Source: Methanobacterium veterum
Lineage (GTDB): Archaea; Methanobacteriota; Methanobacteria; Methanobacteriales; Methanobacteriaceae
DNA length: 64,000 nucleotides
Assembly: GCF_000745485.1 (NCBI RefSeq)
Contig: NZ_JQJK01000014.1
Location: forward strand, 62,001 to 126,000
Reading direction: 5' to 3'
In this document: positions 53,012 through 61,667 of the stretch, piece by piece
How positions within the stretch are numbered: the stretch's first letter is position 1
How the letters are laid out: each line of letters begins with the position of its first letter
Notes under the pieces: generated by a model
The model's database searches: none
Seen by the model: only the letters and a program-made list of their open reading frames with translations
What the model was told of the DNA's origin: nothing
Program-made: the position numbers and the translations under genes

Positions 53012-53284
53012 TTATTTGCTGAGCTGTATTTCAATGGCTGAAACGTTACTGTTTGATCCTTCTCTGTTTGACACTTCTTCTGTGCTGATATCTATAGCTC
53101 CTACTTCTGCCTCGGTTATAAATCTATTTCTTACAATTTCTGCAACATCAACAGCCCTACTTATGGCTTTCCCTCGGGCTTTTAACATTACTTCAGATGT
53201 TCCCCCGTTCATTTGGGTCACGACAGCTAACACATAATTCATTACTGGTTTAGTTCCAATGTATACGACATTTTCTTCTGACAT
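53012..53284 (-). CDS. albA: Alba chromatin protein
   Basis: 90 residues. [20 protein letters not shown] then [22 protein letters not shown], and a C-terminal strand pair, complete Alba fold with the basic [10 protein letters not shown] helix that contacts DNA or RNA. Archaeal nucleoid protein and RNA chaperone. ATG after GGAGGTTAAAAG. A near-identical paralogue lies 1.7 kb away at 54998. Confidence 0.95.
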   Translation of the reverse strand: MSEENVVYIGTKPVMNYVLAVVTQMNGGTSEVMLKARGKAISRAVDVAEIVRNRFITEAEVGAIDISTEEVSNREGSNSNVSAIEIQLSK

Positions 53285-53561
53285 CTTTTAACCTCCGTAG
53301 AAATGATGAGTACTATAATATTTGAATGTAATATTATATACAACTATGCATTTTAATAGATAAAGATTTAAAAGATTCTAAATTCAAAAATGTGTAATTT
53401 TAATCTCAATTTTTAAGTTTAAGTTTATTTAAGATCATTTTATAAATCTGCTATATAATGACTATAAACAGCAATTAAGTGTTTTAATTTATATTTTAAA
53501 CATATTATTCATTTTAATTGGTCCTGATAGAAATAAAAGGCAGTATTTTGGTTTATTTTCT

Positions 53562-53870
53562 TTATATTTCCCTTTTACCTGGAATTCTTTGGGGTTTAGA
53601 AGCTCCTTTTCCGGATAGTTTACCTTTAGTATAAGTTTCATCAGATTTTGTGGCCTTTTTATCTGTCATTGGTCGTATAAGGCCGTGTTCCAGTACATAA
53701 TCTTCGTATAATAATTTATTTATAATTTCTCTAAAATCTGCACGGGATAACTCTGAAAATTCCTTTTTTAAGGTAGTGTATAATCGTTTTTCAAGGTAAA
53801 CTCCATTATGATTTTTTAAAATGTCATTAGCTCTTGCTTCTATTGGAGCCAGCTTATCATTGTCTGTCAT
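53562..53870 (-). CDS. hypothetical winged-helix-like protein, 102 aa
   Basis: Not recognised. Residues 1-65 (APIEARANDILKNHNGVYLE, RADFREIINKLLYEDYVLEH) could form a small winged helix; residues 66-102 are a basic, Gly/Ser/Lys-rich tail (KGKLSGKGASKPQRIPGKRE), likely disordered and nucleic-acid binding. Position between two alba genes fits a chromatin role, without proof. ATG after CAGGAGATAAAAA. Confidence 0.65.
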   Translation of the reverse strand: MTDNDKLAPIEARANDILKNHNGVYLEKRLYTTLKKEFSELSRADFREIINKLLYEDYVLEHGLIRPMTDKKATKSDETYTKGKLSGKGASKPQRIPGKREI

Positions 53871-54203
53871 TTTTTATCTCCTGAAAATTTAAAATTAATC
53901 ATCGCTTGACTATATGTTTTTTCTAAATAATTTAATTTCTTAATATTTAAGGGGTTGATTTATAGGATAAAAAAAATTTAAAACGCATAAAGGTTAGAAT
54001 GGTTTAAACTTTTACACATTTAGGCTATTTTTTTCATTGTTTATTACTTTTTGCACTGTTTGAATTGATATTTAATGTTTTATAAAGATTTTTTATCATA
54101 GGGGTTTCCTTTAAATATAGAATCCCACATTTATTATTAAATAAAATCAATATAATAATACAAAATTAATCTGGTTAACTAACAATAATTAAAAGGTGAG
54201 AGT
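53871..54203. other. intergenic region between divergent genes
   Basis: A/T-rich with no ORF. ATTAAATAAAATCAATATAA around 54135-54155 may hold the promoter of the gene at 54204. Nothing else supported. Confidence 0.4.
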
Positions 54204-54716
54204 ATGACAAGATTTGAAGAACTCTGTGAAAGTTATACTGGTGCAAGGAAACGGTATTTCAATTATGAAAATGAATGCATGGAATTTGGGGTTAAAATGG
54301 TGGATGGATTAAAAGAATATTTAAAATGTCCTCCAGAACAGGTGAATTACTACCCTCCTGATAAAGAAAGTGATCCTAATGTTAGTTATAACATACACGG
54401 AGCTACAAAACTTGGAGAAGATGGTTTCTGGCATGTTGGTATTGGAATTGGGTTATATGAAGTTCCACATGGCCGTCCACAGGAAAATGTGAGAAGTACG
54501 CTTTTAATTAAAAAGGAAGATGGTCGCTTTGTGGTAAAATATGGTAAGGAATCTAAGGATGAATTCAGGATATGTGAAGACAGCGAAGATGACCTTAAAA
54601 AGCTTTATGACTACATTTTTGATGAAATTAAAGAGTTATATGATAAACAGCTGGAACACATTACTGGCGGGGCTGAATTCGCCCATGATCACGATGATTT
54701 AAGGTATATTCAATAG
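54204..54716 (+). CDS. hypothetical protein, 170 aa
   Basis: Not recognised. Alpha/beta protein: N-terminal helices (RFEELCESYTGARKRYFNYE), a beta-rich centre (DGFWHVGIGIGLYEVPHGRP; RSTLLIKKEDGRFVVKYGKE) and a C-terminal helix followed by a His/Asp-rich end (EFAHDHDDLRYIQ). No signal or membrane segment. ATG after AAAAGGTGAGAGT, a strong site. Isolated between alba genes. Confidence 0.7.
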   Translation: MTRFEELCESYTGARKRYFNYENECMEFGVKMVDGLKEYLKCPPEQVNYYPPDKESDPNVSYNIHGATKLGEDGFWHVGIGIGLYEVPHGRPQENVRSTLLIKKEDGRFVVKYGKESKDEFRICEDSEDDLKKLYDYIFDEIKELYDKQLEHITGGAEFAHDHDDLRYIQ

Positions 54717-54997
54717 AATATTCAATGCAATTTCAGGTTTAACTTATTAAAATATTTATTAGTCTTAATTTGTCTTTAATTTTTTTGATTTCCATCTGTA
54801 TTGACACTGTTAAGACTATTGCGGTGTAATATGTTTAAATAAATTATAAATTTAGTATGCTGCAAAAGTCTAGACTTGTAAGGCTTATTAAATGAGTAAT
54901 TTCATTTAAAAATAGTTATTTTTTAAAGTAATTGGATATAAGTCTAAATATTTGGTTTGAACTATTTAGACTTAAAATTTAAAAAGAAGTTATTTTA

Positions 54998-55270
54998 TTA
55001 TTTATTAAGATGTATTTCAATGGCTGAAACGTTACTGTTTGATCCTTCTCTGTTAGATACTTCTTCTGTACTGATATCTATAGTTCCAAGCTTTATATCT
55101 GTTATAAATCTGTTTCTTACAATTTCTGCAACATCAACAGCCTTGCTTATGGCCCTTCCACGTGCTTTTAGAATAACTTCTGAAGTTCCACTGTTCATTT
55201 GAGTTACTACAGCTAGTACATAATTCATCACTGGTTTATTTCCGATATATACGATGTTTTCCTCTGCCAT
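54998..55270 (-). CDS. albA: Alba chromatin protein, second copy
   Basis: 90 residues, differing from the copy at 53012 at roughly a dozen positions (e.g. [40 protein letters not shown]). Both have the DNA-contact helix [16 protein letters not shown]. Alba paralogues often form heterodimers that change DNA bridging. ATG after GGAGGTATAAA. DNA identity remains high, implying recent duplication or gene conversion. Confidence 0.95.
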   Translation of the reverse strand: MAEENIVYIGNKPVMNYVLAVVTQMNSGTSEVILKARGRAISKAVDVAEIVRNRFITDIKLGTIDISTEEVSNREGSNSNVSAIEIHLNK

Positions 55271-55398
55271 TTTATACCTCCATATTCTAATATAATATTT
55301 TGACTTGGTATTAATACAGTTATGTATTCCTGTTTTAAATTTATTTTTGAGTATTCAAAACCTATAAAAAATTCTTTACTTTTAAAAATTAGTTCAAG

Positions 55399-55668
55399 TT
55401 AAACTGTATTTATATGTCGTGAATTAATTTTTTGTATATTCAAATCGTGAATGTGCATTATATGAAAATGGCTTCGCATGTGATTTAATTTATGTAATGC
55501 AGGCCTTAATTCTAATTGAACGAATTTATCCAGCCCCCATATCTTTTCTTTTCCTTCTTTTATCCTTTGCACGATTTCTGTTACCTCTGCAGGTTCTAGA
55601 TGATGCCAGTAGGATTTGTCGTATCTGAGTTTAGCTATAATGTCCCACCAGTTTACTATGTTTGTCAA
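55399..55668 (-). CDS. hypothetical protein, 89 aa, His-rich C-terminus
   Basis: TTG at 55668 follows GGAGGAGAAACT and is preferred to the longer frame from 55716. MTNIVNWWDIIAKLRYDKSY, WHHLEPAEVTEIVQRIKEGK, KFVQLELRPALHKLNHMRSH, then FHIMHIHDLNIQ. Helical and cytoplasmic. The HxRSHFHIMHIH run may bind metal. No family recognised. Confidence 0.55.
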   Translation of the reverse strand: MTNIVNWWDIIAKLRYDKSYWHHLEPAEVTEIVQRIKEGKEKIWGLDKFVQLELRPALHKLNHMRSHFHIMHIHDLNIQKINSRHINTV

Positions 55669-56339
55669 AGTTTCTCCTCCGAATCTAATAAAAATAGTTG
55701 AAATCAATTCAGGCAAAAGTATAAAAATATTGGTATAATTAGAATTATAATAGTTAATATGGTCTAAAATTCCTAATAAACTTTTCTATATCCTTATAAA
55801 TGTATGTTACTTATTCATTATTAGTATTATACTTTAAAAAATAAAATTAAATAAATTGTCATTGAAATATGTAAGTTCCATGTTTTTTTAAATGACGTAA
55901 CTTTTTAAACTTATAAACTTTAGGTATTTGAAAATCGTAGATTTTTAATGTTTGCAAAAAAGTTTTGACAGTAATTGATTAAATTTACGTCTTTAAATTA
56001 AAACGCATAAACAATAGTATCTTATTAAATAAGTAGTCAAAAATATTTGGTCATTCACTATAAATAGAAGGTAACTATACTCAACACATTTTCTATATTT
56101 ATATTCCCATGAATATCTCCAATTAATTAAATTAGTTCACATTTTGAAATATATCATATTTTATCTTTTTAACCTCTGATTTTATGAATTCTGCAACGTC
56201 ACCACTCTGACTATCATCAATCAGTAATCTTTAATTACATTAAAAAAGAAAATCTTTTAGTTCACTATCTAATTAATCTAAATTAGAGATTTTATTCTAA
56301 ATTTAATTACATCTAAACTAAGTTACAAGGAGAAATAAA
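55669..56339. other. long intergenic region with one degenerate palindrome
   Basis: About 670 A/T-rich bases without an ORF. Around 55930-55975 lie AAAATC-GTA-GATTTT and GTTTTGACAG, which look like a decayed member of the palindrome family described at 13.7 and 22.4 kb. The TPR gene promoter should be at the right end. Confidence 0.45.
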
Positions 56340-57326
56340 TTGACCAGTAATCAAGCTAAAAAACTTTATCAAAAAGGAATAGAATTATTAAGCTATGGAA
56401 AGTCTGATGAGGCTGTTAACTACTTTCGTGAAGCAATAGGAGCAGATCCATTCTGTATGGAGGCCCAGCTAGAACTAGGATATCTCCTGGGATCCATGGA
56501 CAATTATGAAGAAGCACTGCAGTGTTTTAATAAGGCAGTGAGAATAGAGAAAAATTTTCCAGGACTTTTTGGCAGAGGAATGTGTCTTTTCTTCATGGAA
56601 AACTATGATAAATCATTAGAAGTATTTTTAGAAGCCCAGGAATATGGGGAAAATGAGGATTTATGGTACTATATTGGAAGCCTTAATTTAATTCATTTAG
56701 GCAACTATGAAGGTGCTGTAAACTGCTTTGATATAGCACTGTCCATAGATGAAAACTTTATTGAAGCATGGAATGATTGTGGTATGGCTTACAGCATTTT
56801 AGAAGATGATGAAAATGCACTGATGTGTTTTGAAGAGGCTTTAAATATTGATCCTGATTACAAGCAGGCTATTTACAATATGGGGGCTACTTTAGCTGAT
56901 ATGGGCCGCTACAGCGAATCCTTGTCATATCTAGATAGAATCCTGGAAAAAGAGCAGGATAATTTCAAAGCGATGTTTTATAAAGGAAATGTACTGTATT
57001 TTATGGAAAAAGAGGAAGAATCAATCGAATACTTTATAAAAGCTCTTAAAATTGATAAAAATCAGCCAGAACTCTGGAATTACTTAGGCTATGTTCAGTT
57101 TAGCATTGGACAGGATTATGAAGCGGTAGAATCTTTTAAAGAAGCCATTAAGCTCGATGATGAGTATGATACAGCTTATATTAATTTAGGAAATGTTTAT
57201 ATGGATCTAGGTAAGAATAATCTTGCTTTTGGTTGTTTTGAACGGGTACTGGAAATTTCTTCAGATAGTGAAGAGGCACTAATGAAAATTGAAGAATTAA
57301 AGGCAGAAAAAGAAATATTGAACTGA
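56340..57326 (+). CDS. TPR-repeat protein
   Basis: 328 residues with about nine tetratricopeptide repeats in a row (e.g. AKKLYQKGIELLSYGKSDEA; NCFDIALSIDENFIEAWNDC GMAYSI; AVESFKEAIKLDDEYDTAYI NLGNVYMDLG), spaced 34 residues. A protein-protein scaffold, cytoplasmic, partner unknown. Start is TTG at 56340 after CAAGGAGAAATAAA. Confidence 0.92.
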   Translation: MTSNQAKKLYQKGIELLSYGKSDEAVNYFREAIGADPFCMEAQLELGYLLGSMDNYEEALQCFNKAVRIEKNFPGLFGRGMCLFFMENYDKSLEVFLEAQEYGENEDLWYYIGSLNLIHLGNYEGAVNCFDIALSIDENFIEAWNDCGMAYSILEDDENALMCFEEALNIDPDYKQAIYNMGATLADMGRYSESLSYLDRILEKEQDNFKAMFYKGNVLYFMEKEEESIEYFIKALKIDKNQPELWNYLGYVQFSIGQDYEAVESFKEAIKLDDEYDTAYINLGNVYMDLGKNNLAFGCFERVLEISSDSEEALMKIEELKAEKEILN

Positions 57327-57355
57327 AAAATTAAATATTTTTATAACATGCAGAA

Positions 57356-57724
57356 TCACTTTTTAATGATTATCATGTAGGTATCTGTGATAGTTCTGTC
57401 GTCAACAGGTGGATATATTAGAATATGGTACCATGGAGTGCAGATTATATTTACAAATATAATTCCAGGCTTATTAGCTTTGAATGTAAATGTGTTCCCT
57501 TCAGTAGATATTAAGTCGAGATAGTCCTTGTTGTACTGTGCATTGAAGGATACTTCTGGAATATGAATTCCTGAAGGTGCAGCTGTAAATGTGTCATTTA
57601 GCTTTACGGTCTTTACATGAAACTGCCAGTTTGAATCCATTTGGGCTGCGGAAACTCCTGAAACCACAAAGCTCATTGAAAATACTGTTATAATAAAAAT
57701 TGATGCTATTTTTAGACTGTTCAT
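57356..57724 (-). CDS. secreted beta-sandwich protein, chagasin-like
   Basis: 122 residues. Signal peptide IASIFIITVFSMSFVVSGVS AA. The mature part has VKLNDTFTAAPSGIHIPEVS, NTFTFKANKPGIIFVNIICT and TDTYMIIIKK, a strand order similar to chagasin-type protease inhibitors, though the NPTTGY loop is not evident. ATG after GGAGGGTTTATAAAAG. Convergent with the TPR gene, ends 29 bases apart. Confidence 0.55.
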   Translation of the reverse strand: MNSLKIASIFIITVFSMSFVVSGVSAAQMDSNWQFHVKTVKLNDTFTAAPSGIHIPEVSFNAQYNKDYLDLISTEGNTFTFKANKPGIIFVNIICTPWYHILIYPPVDDRTITDTYMIIIKK

Positions 57725-58095
57725 CTTTTATAAACCCTCCTTTTCAATTTAATAAATTAATACTGGTGATTGTTAGTAGTTACAAACATATAATATTATT
57801 TAAATTCAAAAATTAGGACATTTAAATGGAAACTAAATATTTAAGATCTATGGCGTATTGGTTATTTTAATTAACTCCAGCGAAGTTAGAGAATATTTCA
57901 TCTAAAAAGATCACAGATTTGTTAAATAAACTTCCAGGCTGGAGATGAGATATGTATTTTTTTATAAGTGTCTAAAACTAAAATGGAAAAATGGATAAAT
58001 AAAAAAAAGTAGATGATTTTTTTAAGGATGTGTTAACTGCGAACTTTATATGCGCATGTTAAAGTTGATATAACGATTAAATAAATGGTGAATAA
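57725..58095. other. intergenic region between divergent genes
   Basis: No ORF. The stretch near 58020-58075 contains CTTTATATGCGC, a TATA-like box about 45 bases upstream of the ATG at 58096. Nothing else was seen. Confidence 0.4.
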
Positions 58096-58320
58096 ATGAA
58101 ATTAGAGTTTCATGGAGATTTTGTAACAATTTACATGCCATTAGTTGAAAGAGAAAAAGCAGTAACATTTTTAAATAAGTACGATATAAACTATAAAGAA
58201 GATGAGATAACCAGAATTGATGGAACATATATTCAATTTGGTTTTTATGCATCAGAAACAATAAAAAGATTATTTGATCAATTTTTTGAAACAGAACTAA
58301 ATAAATTACAAAATTGGTAA
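58096..58320 (+). CDS. hypothetical protein, 74 aa
   Basis: Not recognised. KLEFHGDFVTIYMPLVEREK AVTFLNKYDI, then YIQFGFYASETIKRLFDQFF: strand-helix-strand-helix, cytoplasmic. Weak ribosome site (AATGGTGAATAA) but proper spacing. Reverse-strand ORF over the same bases is a shadow. Confidence 0.6.
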   Translation: MKLEFHGDFVTIYMPLVEREKAVTFLNKYDINYKEDEITRIDGTYIQFGFYASETIKRLFDQFFETELNKLQNW

Positions 58321-58509
58321 TTGCTTTTAAAAACTCATTTTAATTACTGATTTTACATTCTATGATTTTTGAATAATAAAATTTAAGTAAATGGTAAAAC
58401 ATAGGATAAAAAGAATGTTCTTTTTATTTTAGACGAAGTTTACGATATAAAATTAATTTGGATATATATTGTATCTAAAGCTTTTATAAATAAATAAGGA
58501 GATGGTTTA

Positions 58510-58629
58510 ATGCATTTATTTTGTGTTGAATGCGGTGGAGAACTTAAACATTTTCATGAAGGTTACAAATGTATAAAATGCGGTAAGGAGTATCCTCCAG
58601 TAAAATGTAATAATAAAGAAAATAAATGA
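58510..58629 (+). CDS. 39-residue zinc-ribbon protein
   Basis: MHLFCVECGGELKHFHEGYK then CIKCGKEYPPVKCNNKENK. Two CxxC knuckles (CVECG, CIKCG) 17 residues apart define a zinc ribbon. ATG follows AGGAGATGGTTTA. Many methanogens carry such tiny zinc proteins, mostly without known role. Confidence 0.75.
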   Translation: MHLFCVECGGELKHFHEGYKCIKCGKEYPPVKCNNKENK

Positions 58630-58902
58630 TAAGGTTCTATTTTATTTACGGCTTAAAAACTCAATATTTGGGTATTTATCATAAAATTTGTAGTCTTATC
58701 CTGTTAAATTAAAATTTTTAGCATGTTATAATGAAATTCAATTTAATATTTAATTGTTAAATTTTGGTTAATTGAATACTGGTTAAAAATAGGGAATGCC
58801 CCTAACTGTTTGAATATGTTTGCAAATATCCCCACTTAAGCTGCATTATATTTTGTTTATTTGAGTTAAAGTATTTCATACAATAACTTAAGCAGATAAA
58901 AG

Positions 58903-59124
58903 TTAAAATGTTAATGCCGGCGCTTCAGGCACATAATTGGTGTCAAAATATAGGACACTTGAGAAAGGGATTACTCTCCTGTATTTATGGTTGTTGTCAT
59001 TAAAATGGATAATAATTTCATTAGTCTGCACTGCCAGTTTTTCTACATTGTTTTCGCCTGTTTTAAATAACTCTTTATCTTTAGAGTTGAGATAGGTTAT
59101 TTCAATAAATTGAGATTTTTCCAT
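58903..59124 (-). CDS. hypothetical protein, 73 aa
   Basis: Not recognised. Beta-rich: QFIEITYLNSKDKELFKTGE, NEIIIHFNDNNHKYRRVIPF SSVLYFDT. The pattern of strands and a closing SSVLYFD resembles small Sm-like or PH-like folds. ATG after GGGTGATCTATT. Isolated. Confidence 0.6.
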   Translation of the reverse strand: MEKSQFIEITYLNSKDKELFKTGENNVEKLAVQTNEIIIHFNDNNHKYRRVIPFSSVLYFDTNYVPEAPALTF

Positions 59125-59926
59125 AATAGATCACCCGGTTGATTTTTAATTATTTAAATTATTGTTTTTAATATTAGTTATGTGATAAAAAACTGTAAAC
59201 TTTATCGGTGAGATACCCGATTATTGTAATTTGAAGAAAGGACATAAAATATATACTATTAATATGTGTAAATGAACTAAAATGTTATAAATAGATGTTT
59301 CTATGGTAAAATGACATTAAAAACAATTTTAAAATAATATAGTTGGAAATAGGTCTAAATAATCCTGAGCACCGAAGGAGGCACCGAATGATGCCCAGGA
59401 TTATTTAGCAGTCCACTTAATAATAAGTTCGTACTAATTTATATGTTTTTTGTACTTTTATGTTTTTGAACAGATGTATTTTTGTACATATGCACGTTTT
59501 TACTAATATTTTCCAATATTTTTGCTGTACTGCTTTTGTCTCAGATATTTGTTAAATGCTTAAAAAGGTATATTTTAATTTATTTTTTACTTGAAATTAA
59601 GAATTTAGGAATATCACTAAAATTTCATCAGTACTTTTAACTAATGAAAAGCAACAGCATACATGTCAAATACATAGAAGATATCACAATTAGATTGTAA
59701 CTGCAAAAGTTCCTTAATTTCCTATGATTTGTGTATATTGGCATTTTAAGAGTGATCTGGGTTATGAAATAACATTCTACATTAAATTTGAATTGACATT
59801 TATCTTTTAAACGACTCCTATTGTAAAGCAGTTCGATTTATATATGATGTGGTTCAAATATCAACTAAAAATATTGGACTCCAAAACCTGTTAAAAATTC
59901 ATATTGGCAGGAGGAGGGGCATAAAT
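59125..59926. other. long intergenic region with one strong stem-loop
   Basis: Contains the stem-loop at 59355-59408 and, near 59838, GATTTATATATGATG, a good TATA box for the transcript of the micropeptide and the gene at 59983. No other ORF. Confidence 0.5.
59355..59408. ncRNA. 13-bp stem-loop with internal SD and six-codon ORF
   Basis: CTAAATAATCCTG (59355-59367) pairs perfectly with CAGGATTATTTAG (59396-59408). Plus-strand loop: direct repeat GCACCGAA twice, GGAGG (59377-59381), then ATG ATG CCC AGG ATT ATT TAG (59388-59408), a six-codon ORF ending exactly at the stem end. On the minus strand the loop reads GTGCCTCCTTCGGTGC, an anti-SD-like CCTCC. Direction of transcription is unclear; TATA-like GTTATAAATAG near 59285 would favour the plus strand. 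Confidence 0.5.
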
Positions 59927-59974
59927 TTGGCTCAAAAACGTTTCGTTTGGGGGCATCTCTTTAAAAAAGAATAG
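59927..59974 (+). CDS. possible 15-residue leader peptide
   Basis: TTG at 59927 after GGAGGAGGGGCATAAAT gives MAQKRFVWGHLFKKE and stops at TAG, which overlaps the AGGTGA ribosome site of the next gene. In-frame ATA at 59921 would have the better spacing. The rich ribosome site and stop overlap suggest translational coupling, but a peptide this short may be chance. Confidence 0.3.
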   Translation: MAQKRFVWGHLFKKE

Positions 59975-59982
59975 GTGATTTG

Positions 59983-60255
59983 ATGGATTCTAACTATGAG
60001 AACGCAATGATAATATTAAAAGCGATGGTGGAAAGAAGCAGAGTAAATGCCAGCAGTGGCGATGTCATAAGAAGAATTACCAATTTGGAATGTGAGGAAA
60101 TTAACAGTGCAATACCCTGCCTGGAAGAAATGAACTTAGTAAAGACATTAGGCGACATAAGCAAGGTCAATTTTGACTTTTTTAACGTTAGACTCTTACC
60201 TGAAGGTATTGAATACTACGATAAGAATTTCGGAAAAATAAAGAGCATAGATTAA
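59983..60255 (+). CDS. small winged-helix-like protein, 90 aa
   Basis: MDSNYENAMIILKAMVERSR, VNASSGDVIRRITNLECEEI NSAIPCLEEMNLVKTLGD, and a beta wing FDFFNVRLLPEGIEYYD. The helices and final LLPEGIEYY hairpin match MarR/winged-helix-type domains seen in archaeal single-domain regulators (LTPxGxxY). ATG at 59983 follows AGGTGATTTG. Confidence 0.6.
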   Translation: MDSNYENAMIILKAMVERSRVNASSGDVIRRITNLECEEINSAIPCLEEMNLVKTLGDISKVNFDFFNVRLLPEGIEYYDKNFGKIKSID

Positions 60256-60306
60256 AAGCTCAAATTTTTGTGACGGTTTTTAATTAACAATTTTTATTTT
60301 TATATA

Positions 60307-61500
60307 TTATTCTTCTGTTTTTGTGGTGGAAAGGCCTAAACGTTCGGCAACTACATGGATTGTTGACCCCTGTACCAGTGCTGAAGTTAAAGTTATAAAG
60401 AAAACTATGTTAAAGATCATGTTCGCGCCGCTAATTCCAGCTACTATGGGGTAGGTTGCAAAGATAATGGGCACAGCTCCTTTAATACCAACCCATGAAA
60501 TGAAAACTTTGTCTTTGAGCCCTACTTTGAATGGCGAAAGACATAAAAATACTGCAAGGGGCCGGGCAACCAGGATCAGGAAGAAAGAAATTAAGATTCC
60601 TACTCCAATTACTGGAACAATTTGGGAAGGGAATACAAGGAGTCCAAGGGTTAAAAACATGATAATCTGCATTAACCATGCCATTCCATCGAAAAACTGC
60701 ATCTGGATCTTTTTATTTATGAAGTGGCTGTTTCCAAGTATGAGTGCTGCGATGTAAACACTTAAAAAACCATTTCCGCCCACGAAATAGGTCACAGAAA
60801 ATGTTAAAAATGCCAGGGCTATGGTAAGAACTGGATAAAGCCCTTGAATGTGGAGTTTAATGCTGTTAATTAATTTAACTGATCCTTTCCCGAAAATAAC
60901 TCCTAGAATGACACCAAGTCCTATTGACTGCACCAGTAACAGTATGGTAGACCAAACTGACGTTGTAGGGTTCAATATCAAAAATATTAAGGTAGTGGTC
61001 AGGAAATAAGCCATGGGGTCGTTTGTTCCACTTTCAAGCTCGAGAGTAGGTATAATATTATTTTTTAAATTCTGGTTTTTTGACCTGAAGATAGAAAATA
61101 TGGCCGCTGCATCTGTGGATGAAACAATGGATCCTATTAAAAGGGATTGAATAAGAGAAAACCCTGTAATCCAGTTAATAAAAAGGCCAACTGCCACAGT
61201 GGTTATTAAAACGCCAGCAGTAGAAAGAACCACCCCTCTACCAAGGACTGGCTTAACATCTTTCCATTTAGTGTCTAAACCTCCAGAATAAAGAATGATA
61301 ACAAGAGCAATAATCCCTATAAACTGCGTAATATCGGGATTATCAAAATAAATTCCACCTATGCCTTCAGAACCTGCCAACATGCCTATTAAAAGGAAAA
61401 AAACGAGCGAAGGGATCCCCAGCCTGTTAGAAGTTTTGCTTATTATTATGCTGATAAAAAGCAAAAGAGAGCCAATTAAAATGAATTGTTCTGAAAGCAT
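60307..61500 (-). CDS. cation/proton antiporter, NhaP2/CvrA-like
   Basis: 397 residues, about twelve membrane helices, CPA1 family. Motifs: LGIPSLVFFLLIGMLAGSEG, SSTDAAAIFSIF near residue 128 and LESGTNDPMAYFLTT near 155 with the acidic residues of the ion path. The cytoplasmic TrkA-C tail of bacterial NhaP2 is absent. No Shine-Dalgarno site before ATG; probably leaderless. Exchanges Na+ or K+ for H+, useful in a Na+-dependent methanogen. Confidence 0.88.
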   Translation of the reverse strand: MLSEQFILIGSLLLFISIIISKTSNRLGIPSLVFFLLIGMLAGSEGIGGIYFDNPDITQFIGIIALVIILYSGGLDTKWKDVKPVLGRGVVLSTAGVLITTVAVGLFINWITGFSLIQSLLIGSIVSSTDAAAIFSIFRSKNQNLKNNIIPTLELESGTNDPMAYFLTTTLIFLILNPTTSVWSTILLLVQSIGLGVILGVIFGKGSVKLINSIKLHIQGLYPVLTIALAFLTFSVTYFVGGNGFLSVYIAALILGNSHFINKKIQMQFFDGMAWLMQIIMFLTLGLLVFPSQIVPVIGVGILISFFLILVARPLAVFLCLSPFKVGLKDKVFISWVGIKGAVPIIFATYPIVAGISGANMIFNIVFFITLTSALVQGSTIHVVAERLGLSTTKTEE

Positions 61501-61667
61501 TACATAACTATATTTATTTATTTTGGTATATAATCTTTGATTATTAAAACTTTTACCTCATTATAATACTTCACGAGGTTTAAATGTTTAAAATATGTCC
61601 ATTTAGAGATTCTATTAAAAAATGATTATTTTTAATGGGCATGAATTATGAAATGTTAACTTAAATC

